Assembly (NCBI GenBank): GCA_910577875.1
Contig: CAJTNY010000017.1
Location: 1 to 35,387, forward strand
From: an uncultured Christensenella sp.
GTDB taxonomy: Bacteria > Bacillota > Clostridia > Christensenellales > Borkfalkiaceae
DNA length: 35,387 bases
Direction of reading: 5' to 3'
Part shown: positions 1 to 5,585 of the stretch, in pieces
Layout: each line of letters begins with the position of its first letter
Position numbering within the stretch: the first letter of the stretch is position 1
Notes under the pieces: generated by a model
Database searches by the model: none
Told to the model about the DNA's origin: nothing
Seen by the model: only the letters and a program-made list of their open reading frames with translations
Program-made: the position numbers and the translations under genes

Positions 1-19
1 GCAAGTAACAGATGCATGA

Positions 20-110
20 CTGGCAGGTCTACAATATGCGCACTTGTGCGCTGCCAGTAATGATTAGGGCTAATTGCCCGAAAATGAAATACCACCCGCT
101 ACGCGGGTGG
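20..110. other. Three-hairpin structured end, possibly of a mobile element or RNA
   Basis: Three inverted repeats follow one another. CTGGCAG (20-26) pairs with CTGCCAG (51-57) and encloses an inner CGCA/TGCG hairpin (39-42 with 47-50). GGGC (67-70) pairs with GCCC (76-79). CCACCCGC (92-99) pairs with GCGGGTGG (103-110) around a 3-nt loop and is followed by ATTATTATTT. No convincing protein is encoded here. The density of hairpins beside a decapitated gene suggests the right end of an IS200/IS605-type element or a structured RNA cut by the window edge. The last hairpin alone could be a terminator. I cannot assign a known family, and positions 112-241 are very AT-rich with nothing recognisable. 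Confidence 0.3.
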
Positions 111-241
111 ATTATTATTTCGTCAAAAAAACGGTATATATTTAAAAAATATTTAAAATGCAATAAACTTCAAAAAAATTTGCAATTGAAGAGCTCGTTA
201 AAAAGTGGTAATCTATTATTACGAATTACTATCAGAGTTGA

Positions 242-604
242 CGCGCGCAGTTTAAAGATTACGAACAGGGCTACGGCGAACTTGCCTGGGCGATGCGCGA
301 ATCCGCGCACGGTATTTTGTATACCGTCGTAAACAGTAATGCAATGAACGGGGTTACGGGCGACTCTTCGTTCGACAGCTTGGTTCCCGCTTGGCAGATT
401 GCTTTGCCCGTAATGACGAGAGTAATGCTCGTATTGTTTATTTGGAGTGCCATTGGTTATGTTGCCGTTTGGACGGTAAGTTTAATTAAAGACCGCAAAA
501 AAACGCCGAGCGTTTCCGATGCCGAAATAGAGCCAGAAGAAATTCAGGTTGAAGAACGCGGTTCGGTGTCCGACGGAGAAGAAAACGGTGAGGACGGTTC
601 CTGA
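242..604 (+). pseudogene. C-terminal remnant of a membrane-anchored GH3-type beta-glucosidase
   Basis: The frame opens after a TGA at 239-241 and reads about 120 codons to the TGA at 602-604. The first residues (FKDYEQGYGELAWAMRES, then ILYTVVNSNAMNG) resemble the C-terminal end of clostridial family-3 glycoside hydrolases, which hydrolyse terminal beta-linked sugars. A membrane helix (VMLVLFIWSAIGYVAVWTV) and an acidic, glutamate-rich tail follow. There is no ribosome binding site at the first ATG (293), and the coding composition starts abruptly after an AT-rich stretch. I therefore read it as a gene whose upstream nine-tenths has been lost or separated. The GH3 assignment rests on remembered similarity of the NSNAMNG region and could be wrong. 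The truncation itself is directly visible. Confidence 0.55.
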
Positions 605-616
605 AATTAAATTCAA

Positions 617-719
617 GCGGTTACGGATAAAAATGTTTGTCGTGCCGAATTCCAGAAAAATTAAATTTAAGCCGATATGCCTAAAAATGTTTGACATACC
701 GCTCAATAAAAAGTAAAAT
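617..719 (+). promoter_or_regulatory. Duplicated promoter region upstream of the cyclophilin-like lipoprotein
   Basis: A good sigma-A-type promoter is present: TTGACA (691-696), a 17-nt spacer, and TAAAAT (714-719). About 54 nt upstream lies an imperfect copy of the same segment (617-670 against 671-723). It shares TAAAAATGTTTG but has a degenerate -35 (TTGTCG at 637-642) and a poor -10. The 691 copy should be the active one, with transcription starting near 726. Confidence 0.6.
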
Positions 720-748
720 GTAAGGGTGACCGTATAGGTTGCCCTTAC
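720..748 (+). promoter_or_regulatory. Hairpin at the predicted 5' end of the lipoprotein mRNA
   Basis: GTAAGGGTGACC (720-731) pairs with GGTTGCCCTTAC (737-748) around a GTATA loop, giving 12 pairs including two adjacent G-T wobbles. It lies directly after the -10 box, so it would form the extreme 5' end of the transcript and could stabilise it. It may also terminate read-through from upstream, although no T-run follows. Confidence 0.4.
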
Positions 749-771
749 AACATTTTCGGCAGGGAAAAGCA

Positions 772-1698
772 ATGGCAAAAAAAATCAAATGCGCTTTAAT
801 TACGTTAGCACTCGCTTCGGTCGTCACGCTTTCGGCGGCAATGTCGGCGTGTACAATAAAAACAGACCATCCTCAGGCTAAAATTACTATAAAGTTCAAT
901 GACGTTACGTACAATATCGATTATACTTTGTACAGAAATATGTATCCACAGACGGTACAGCACTTTATAGAGCTTGCGGACGAGGGCTTCTATAACAATA
1001 TGATAGTTCACGATTATAAATCGGGAAGCGACTGGTTCACGGGTTCTTATAAATACACAGGCGAAGACGATTCGCTTTACAGCCCGTCTACTTTTAGCGA
1101 GTATCTTGAAAATAATTATAAAGAAGCCGAGTATTATGACTTATTCAACAACGGCAAGCTTTCTCCTTCGGTTTATACGAGCATTTCGTACGAAAACGAT
1201 AAAAAGACCGTAAAACCCGAAAATGCTCTTCCTACGCTTATAGGCGAATTTTCGGACAACCAGCACAATATCGAAAAGAACGCGCTTTCGGCTAAGTTCG
1301 GTGCGCTTAAAATGTTCTATTACGATAAGGGAAAGTCCAATCAGCAAGCGATAGTTAAAAACTGGGCGGGACAAATTCTTACGCAGAACTACAAGTACAA
1401 CTGTGCGACGAGCATATTCTCTATGCAGGTAGGAACGAGCAGCTATACGGCATCTAAATACTGCGTGTTCGGCGAACTTAAAAACGATGGAGCGAGAAAC
1501 GAGCTCGAAGATTTAATCGAGGCAATAGACGATTATACCAACGAAGTCGGTTCAAGCAAATTCATTACTTCAAACGTAAAGACAAGAATAGACTTGCTTG
1601 ATAAGTATGCCGTTGACGAAGACAGAGATATAGAAGTTTCGTTTGCAATGACTTCGATTCCCATCATTATCGAGTCTGTTAAAATAACAAAGTATTGA
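772..1698 (+). CDS. Divergent cyclophilin-like lipoprotein
   Basis: This 308-residue protein starts with a lipoprotein signal (MAKKIKCALITLALASV, lipobox ending MSAC), so it should be anchored to the outer face of the membrane. I chose the ATG at 772 because AGGG lies 7 nt upstream; the in-frame TTG at 739 falls inside a hairpin. The mature part begins like a cyclophilin-type peptidyl-prolyl isomerase (AKITIKF, then YPQTVQHFIELADEGFYNN), and FSMQVGTSSYTASKYCVFGEL near the end matches the closing strands of that fold. An insertion of about 100 residues separates the two halves. The motif that normally reads FHR reads IVHDY here, so the catalytic arginine seems to be missing. It may be a chaperone-like or binding protein rather than an active isomerase. 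It is a single-gene transcript ending at a bidirectional terminator. Confidence 0.7.
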   Translation: MAKKIKCALITLALASVVTLSAAMSACTIKTDHPQAKITIKFNDVTYNIDYTLYRNMYPQTVQHFIELADEGFYNNMIVHDYKSGSDWFTGSYKYTGEDDSLYSPSTFSEYLENNYKEAEYYDLFNNGKLSPSVYTSISYENDKKTVKPENALPTLIGEFSDNQHNIEKNALSAKFGALKMFYYDKGKSNQQAIVKNWAGQILTQNYKYNCATSIFSMQVGTSSYTASKYCVFGELKNDGARNELEDLIEAIDDYTNEVGSSKFITSNVKTRIDLLDKYAVDEDRDIEVSFAMTSIPIIIESVKITKY

Positions 1699-1713
1699 TT
1701 TAATTAATATTTT

Positions 1714-1742
1714 AAACCGCGCACCGTAACGGTGTGCGGTTT
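1714..1742. terminator. Bidirectional terminator between convergent genes
   Basis: AAACCGCGCACCG (1714-1726) pairs with CGGTGTGCGGTTT (1730-1742) around TAA, giving 13 pairs with one wobble. A T-rich stretch follows on the plus strand and A-rich sequence precedes it. It serves both the lipoprotein gene and the XRE regulator gene. Confidence 0.8.
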
Positions 1743-1746
1743 ATTT

Positions 1747-2076
1747 TTACTGTTTTATTTTGCTTAATAAATAATTTATGTAATCGAAAAGAAATTCTCG
1801 TTCTTTTTTCCCGAGTTTAGCATATGCGGAAAGAAGCTTGCGCTCGTTTTCCGTGATTTCCAGAACAATGGATACGTTGCCGAAATCGTCTTCGCGTCCC
1901 AATAAATAGTCGGCAGAACACTCGAAAGCGTCTGCAAGCGCTATTACTATCTCGGCTTTCGGATCGGTTACACCCTTTTCCCAAAGGTCTATGGCTTTCT
2001 GGCTCGACTTGATTTTAGTTGCCAAAGCGCGTTGACTCATATTGTTTTCGAGCCTTAATTGTTTTATTCTGAGCAT
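1747..2076 (-). CDS. XRE-family helix-turn-helix transcriptional regulator
   Basis: This protein of 109 residues has a Cro/CI-type HTH domain at residues 1-60: MLRIKQLRLENNMSQ, the recognition region KSSQKAIDLWEKG, and the typical closing segment FECSADYLLGRED. A short helical C-terminal part (NERKLLSAYAKLGKKEREFL) probably dimerises. I prefer the ATG at 2076 because GGAAAG precedes it; an in-frame ATG at 2091 would add five residues but has no ribosome binding site. The gene is divergent from a small lipoprotein gene, and the space between them holds several TACTC/GAGTA elements including a perfect inverted repeat. It probably represses that lipoprotein gene and perhaps itself. The effector is unknown. 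Confidence 0.85.
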   Translation of the reverse strand: MLRIKQLRLENNMSQRALATKIKSSQKAIDLWEKGVTDPKAEIVIALADAFECSADYLLGREDDFGNVSIVLEITENERKLLSAYAKLGKKEREFLFDYINYLLSKIKQ

Positions 2077-2126
2077 AGTTTTTCTTTCCATATGTTTTAA
2101 TTATAGAAAAAACTTACTCAAAATAC

Positions 2127-2180
2127 TTGACTTGGTAATTTTTTACTCTTATAATATCGTTAATGAGTATATTTATACTC
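2127..2180 (+). promoter_or_regulatory. Promoter plus palindromic operator of the small lipoprotein gene
   Basis: TTGACT (2127-2132), a 17-nt spacer and TATAAT (2150-2155) form a near-consensus promoter. Just past the expected start lies GAGTATA-TT-TATACTC (2165-2180), a perfect inverted repeat. TACTC also occurs at 2115-2119 and 2144-2148, and GAGTA at 2196-2200 beside the ribosome binding site. The arrangement suggests binding sites for the divergent XRE regulator. Confidence 0.65.
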
Positions 2181-2206
2181 AAATAAAAAATATAGGAGTA
2201 TGGAAA

Positions 2207-2590
2207 ATGAAAAAGACAATTGCAGGCGCATTATTGGTTGCCGTTGCTACCGTGATTCTTTGCGTATGCCTGACTGCTTGTTCAACCAACATTGTCGGTA
2301 GTTACAAGTTTTACTCGATGAAGGGTAATGAAGGTGGCATAGAAATCAACTATAAAGTCGGCGACGATATTTTAGGAATCGGCAAAATAACGGAAGATTT
2401 TATGACTTTGACGGTTAACGAAGACAATACCTTTGCGATTTCCGCTATGGGTAGCGAAACGAAGGGAACTTGGAAAGAAGAAGGCGGTAAGTATATCCTT
2501 ACTATCGCTGGTCAGGATCAGGAAGTCAGCGTAAGCGGTAATAAGCTTACAATGAAACAAGGTGAAAATCAGATAACTTTTAAAAAGTAA
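2207..2590 (+). CDS. Small lipoprotein, lipocalin-like
   Basis: This protein of 127 residues starts at the ATG 8 nt after AGGAG (2194-2198). The signal MKKTIAGALLVAVATVILCV and the lipobox LTAC predict a lipid-anchored extracellular protein. The mature 100 residues run as short alternating strands (VGSYKFYSM, FMTLTVNEDNTFAIS, KGTWKEEGGKYILTI, NKLTMKQGENQITFKK). This is the pattern of small lipocalin-like or META-like beta-barrels found in Firmicute lipoproteins. The ligand is unknown. It is divergent from, and likely controlled by, the XRE regulator. Family placement is tentative; the lipoprotein status is firm. Confidence 0.75.
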   Translation: MKKTIAGALLVAVATVILCVCLTACSTNIVGSYKFYSMKGNEGGIEINYKVGDDILGIGKITEDFMTLTVNEDNTFAISAMGSETKGTWKEEGGKYILTIAGQDQEVSVSGNKLTMKQGENQITFKK

Positions 2591-2602
2591 TAAATTTTAA
2601 AT

Positions 2603-2637
2603 AAAAAACGCGCCCGTTTAATACGGGCGCGTTTTTT
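2603..2637. terminator. Bidirectional terminator between convergent genes
   Basis: ACGCGCCCGT (2608-2617) pairs with ACGGGCGCGT (2623-2632) around TTAAT, flanked by A5 before and T5 after. It is a textbook intrinsic terminator in both directions, serving the small lipoprotein gene and the minus-strand gene at 2663-3586. Confidence 0.9.
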
Positions 2638-2662
2638 GCTTGCCGGAAGCACTTTACGATTT

Positions 2663-3586
2663 TTACACCGGATAAATATTGCTTATTTTATCCCCGTTAA
2701 ATTCTACTGCGAAATACTTAACTTCGTATAAGTTGCCAGATTTCGGATAGACGAGTCCCGCGGCGGGAATATTTCCGTGCAACATAAAAAATTTTTCGGG
2801 AGGTACGGCGACGCTTACGAACTCGCCGAGGTAGCTTTTCAAATCTCCTGCCCTTGATTGAAGTTCGTTGTCGAGATATTTTACGAAATCGCCGCGAGTC
2901 ATTATACTTTCGAAGAATGCAAAATGTAGAATTTCTTTTTCGGGTGTTCTCGTTTCGACGGTTCGGCTAGATATTAGAGTTAAAGATTCACCGTCGTAAG
3001 AATAATCGCATACCGCTTTTGCCGCCGTACATGTTTCAAACGGCACTGTAACCGTCAGATTTTGTTTAAATTCAGCCGATTCGGCGGTGTTTAAAAATAT
3101 CGTCTTACCGTTTTCGGATATTATGAGAAGCGAATTGCCGCCGTAAATCGCGAGTACTTCCCGTCCAGCTAAGGTTTGCCGTCCAGCGCGGACGGAAGAA
3201 AAACACAGGGGAAGAGGAGAAAGAGAGTATTCCGCGCCTTCCGCCGACAGATAAACCCCGCCTTGCGAAAAGATTGTGATGAGGTTGCCGTAAAAACGCG
3301 TTTGATAGATGATGTCGAGCTTTACGTCCTTTACCGCATATTCCCTTATAAAAATAAGCGCGTCGCCTTCCGTAAGGTAAACGTCTGCAAATTTCGGAGG
3401 TGTTTTGAAAAACTTTTCTTCAAGAAAAAAATTGAGTGGTTGAAGGTTGTCGCATGGTACGATTTCGGCGAGAACTCCGTCTTCGGGGTCAAGTTCGATA
3501 TGACGCTCGAATCCGTCGATCGTGCCGATATACATTCCGTTAAGCTTTAAAACCGCGGGCAGATATGATAAAAAATAGATACGCAT
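2663..3586 (-). CDS. Conserved-looking protein of unknown function
   Basis: This protein of 307 residues has no signal peptide or clear membrane helix. The N-terminal region (LKLNGMYIGTIDGFERHIEL, then DPEDGVLAEIVP) resembles a PEGA-type beta module: a short strand with an NG turn followed by a bulky hydrophobic strand. The rest alternates beta strands and polar turns, and the last 90 residues (IMTRGDFVKYLDNEL through FFMLHGNIPAAG) look alpha/beta. It is probably cytoplasmic. Only GGAAA precedes the ATG, so translation signals are weak. It stands alone between a terminator and a divergent regulator gene at 3688. I recognise no family and offer no function. Confidence 0.75.
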   Translation of the reverse strand: MRIYFLSYLPAVLKLNGMYIGTIDGFERHIELDPEDGVLAEIVPCDNLQPLNFFLEEKFFKTPPKFADVYLTEGDALIFIREYAVKDVKLDIIYQTRFYGNLITIFSQGGVYLSAEGAEYSLSPLPLCFSSVRAGRQTLAGREVLAIYGGNSLLIISENGKTIFLNTAESAEFKQNLTVTVPFETCTAAKAVCDYSYDGESLTLISSRTVETRTPEKEILHFAFFESIMTRGDFVKYLDNELQSRAGDLKSYLGEFVSVAVPPEKFFMLHGNIPAAGLVYPKSGNLYEVKYFAVEFNGDKISNIYPV

Positions 3587-3687
3587 ATATAATTTCCGTT
3601 TACTGACAAGGAATATTATATTTAATGTATAAGCCGTTGAAATTATGTCAATATAAATGCTGTGATTAAATTGTAACGGAGGTCTTT

Positions 3688-4290
3688 ATGAATAAGATTA
3701 ACGGCTACACCGAAGAAGAAGCGAGAAATTTGATACAATACGTTTGCGAAGGACGGAATTCGGGGAAGACGCTTTCGGGAATTTTCGCCGGCTACGCACA
3801 GAAGACGGGCAGAGCAAAAGGGAGCGTGAGAAATTATTATTACGCGTTGCTGCGTTCGAGCGGCGACGAGCGCGTAAAAAAACTTCTGAGCGGGACGGAC
3901 CTTAAAGCGGAAAGCATCGTCCAGTTCTCCGAAGAAGAAACTGATAAAATGCTGAAAGCGATACTCGAACAGAAGAGCAGGGGAGTATCCGTAAGGAAGG
4001 CTGTTTTAAAACTTTCGGGCGGCGACGATAAACTTATGCTCAGGTATCAGAACAAGTACAGAAACGTACTTGCGAAGCAGCCCGACAGAATCGATAAGCT
4101 TATGCGCGAATGCGGGCTTGACCCGGACGGTGCAGACGGTGCGCGCAGAAAGCTCGAAGACGAAATTAACGGACTCTACGACCGTCTTGCAAGCGGGTTA
4201 AAGGAAGAAAATAAACGGCTTACGATGATTATAAAAAAGCTTACCGATGAAAATTCTTTATTGAAATTACAGGTTAAAAATCTGCGTTGA
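3688..4290 (+). CDS. SANT/Myb-like DNA-binding protein with C-terminal coiled coil (RsfA-like)
   Basis: This protein of 200 residues is preceded by GGAGG. Residues about 7-55 (YTEEEARNLIQYV, then SGKTLSGIFAGYA, then SVRNYYYALL) have the tryptophan-poor three-helix pattern of RsfA-type SANT/Myb DNA-binding domains of sporulating Firmicutes. Residues about 80-125 (FSEEETDKMLKAILEQ through LRYQNKYRNVL) form a second, degenerate copy. The final 50 residues are a coiled coil (EEINKR-type heptads ending LLKLQVKNLR) that would dimerise the protein. The paired SANT-like repeats suggest a sequence-specific regulator, possibly of sporulation or envelope genes; targets are unknown. It is transcribed alone and ends at a strong hairpin. 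Confidence 0.65.
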   Translation: MNKINGYTEEEARNLIQYVCEGRNSGKTLSGIFAGYAQKTGRAKGSVRNYYYALLRSSGDERVKKLLSGTDLKAESIVQFSEEETDKMLKAILEQKSRGVSVRKAVLKLSGGDDKLMLRYQNKYRNVLAKQPDRIDKLMRECGLDPDGADGARRKLEDEINGLYDRLASGLKEENKRLTMIIKKLTDENSLLKLQVKNLR

Positions 4291-4298
4291 ATGAAAAT

Positions 4299-4325
4299 GC
4301 GCCGTGCGGATTGTCCGCACGGCGC
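4299..4325. terminator. Hairpin terminator between convergent genes
   Basis: GCGCCGTGCGGA (4299-4310) pairs perfectly with TCCGCACGGCGC (4314-4325) around TTG. The T-run is short (GTTCTGTT), but the A-rich stretch before it would act as a U-run for the minus-strand gene. It lies between the SANT-like gene and the minus-strand lipoprotein gene. Confidence 0.75.
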
Positions 4326-4338
4326 GTTCTGTTAAACT

Positions 4339-5478
4339 TTAATTGTTTCCCGTCCAAAGCGTAGACTCGACTTCTTTTAAGGTATAATTAAGAGTTCCGA
4401 GATTATAGCTCAAAGGTATGGAAATTTTAAGCATAGTGGCGCGGGAAACGTTGTTATCGGGGTTTTCGATTGCCGCGTACCATACAGTCTGCGTAGTTCC
4501 CGAAAGAACTCCGCCCGTATAATTTATATTCATTGCAACGGAATTGATTCCCGCGTCTTCAACGGGATTACCGTTCTCATCGGTTGAATTTTTGGGCACG
4601 TACAGTCCTTTATCGGCAAGTTTTAAAGAAATTTCTTTTCTTTCTTCGTTATTTAGTCCCGCAGGAGAACCCGATATAAGATAGGAGGAAACTCCGTCTG
4701 CAGCGGCAGAGAACAGGCTTATCGTCTGGGAATAGCTTGGACTAAGCTTCATACTGCGTACTGCTATATACAGCGACGAATTATCGAATAAAGTGCTTTT
4801 AACTTTTTTGAAACTGTAAGTTTCGGTAGTTTCTGCTCTATCGGCTTCTTTGGTTATGCAGGTGACTTCATTACAGTCGGGACTGTAAAAGTTTTCGTAG
4901 ATCGCTTCTATATGTTTGTACGCGTCTTCGAGAGTTTTTGCTTTGTTTTTATTCGGCGAAGTGCTTTTTATCTGCTGTCTGCTGAAAACCGGCTGTAAAT
5001 TACTGCCAGCCGCGCGGAAATAACTTTCTGTTATAACGCTGTCGTCAAACCAGTCGCTTTCTCCGCCAGATTTTAATGCGTACTTTACGGAAATGTTGAA
5101 CTCGGTTTTGTAGCAGTAGACGAGTTCGGTTTTGTCGGATTTATAACTTTCCGTCGAATTCTGCCAGTCGTAACGCGTCGCATAAAATTCCGTAGAATAG
5201 TTTCCGTTTCTGTATTCTACCGAATACGAAGAGTTTTTTGCGGCGGAACCGTCGAAGTTCACGTTGTAAGAAATCTTTTCTTTATATTTCTCGAATTCGC
5301 CTTCCGCGATAAACGACGGCTGAATACCTTTATAACTTGTGCCGGTATACCAGTTGGAGTTAGTTACGGTTGAATTCACGGTATTCCCCGAACAGCCCGA
5401 ACAACCTCCGCACCCCGCAAGCGTTATTGCCATACCGACGGCGGCAACCGCCGTGGAAATTTTAAAAAACTTTTTCAT
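4339..5478 (-). CDS. Lipoprotein of unknown function
   Basis: This protein of 379 residues has a lipoprotein signal (MKKFFKISTAVAAVGMAITL, lipobox LAGC). Four more cysteines follow at once (GCGGCSGCSG), then a Ser/Thr/Asn-rich linker. AGAGG precedes the ATG. The mature part is rich in tyrosine, serine and asparagine (YNVNFDGSAAKNSSYSVEYR, YSTEFYATRYDWQ), suggesting an extracellular beta-sandwich. Near the C-terminus is INYTGGVLSGTTQTVWYAAI, reading like a strand-turn-strand. It has its own promoter, divergent from addB. No enzyme motif is visible. Confidence 0.75.
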   Translation of the reverse strand: MKKFFKISTAVAAVGMAITLAGCGGCSGCSGNTVNSTVTNSNWYTGTSYKGIQPSFIAEGEFEKYKEKISYNVNFDGSAAKNSSYSVEYRNGNYSTEFYATRYDWQNSTESYKSDKTELVYCYKTEFNISVKYALKSGGESDWFDDSVITESYFRAAGSNLQPVFSRQQIKSTSPNKNKAKTLEDAYKHIEAIYENFYSPDCNEVTCITKEADRAETTETYSFKKVKSTLFDNSSLYIAVRSMKLSPSYSQTISLFSAAADGVSSYLISGSPAGLNNEERKEISLKLADKGLYVPKNSTDENGNPVEDAGINSVAMNINYTGGVLSGTTQTVWYAAIENPDNNVSRATMLKISIPLSYNLGTLNYTLKEVESTLWTGNN

Positions 5479-5501
5479 TTAAAACCTCTGTTGCGCAGAT
5501 T

Positions 5502-5530
5502 ATTATAGCATATTATTTCTTAATTGTAAA
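5502..5530 (-). promoter_or_regulatory. Promoter of the minus-strand lipoprotein gene
   Basis: Read on the minus strand, TTTACA (5530-5525), a 17-nt spacer, and TATAAT (5507-5502) form a good promoter about 24 nt upstream of the lipoprotein start codon at 5478. Confidence 0.65.
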
Positions 5531-5570
5531 AAGTTTTGTGCCTAAATTATTTAAAAATTGCATCAGACTG

Positions 5571-5579
5571 TGATATAAT
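5571..5579 (+). promoter_or_regulatory. Extended -10 promoter of addB giving a leaderless mRNA
   Basis: TGATATAAT (5571-5579) is an extended -10 element with no good -35 at the usual distance. The expected start of transcription, about 7 nt downstream, falls on the A of the addB start codon at 5586. No Shine-Dalgarno sequence precedes that codon, so addB is probably translated from a leaderless transcript. Confidence 0.55.
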
Positions 5580-5585
5580 GTACGT

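Noticed and set aside
164..241. Possible degraded coding sequence in frame with the GH3 remnant (EELVKKW, stop, SIITNYYQS, stop)
   Set aside because: Two stops within 11 codons and much lower GC than the remnant make real ancestry unprovable; treated as non-coding.
12..332. Open frame of 106 codons on the plus strand at the window start
   Set aside because: It crosses the hairpins and AT-rich DNA, has lysine-rich low-complexity sequence and no ribosome binding site.
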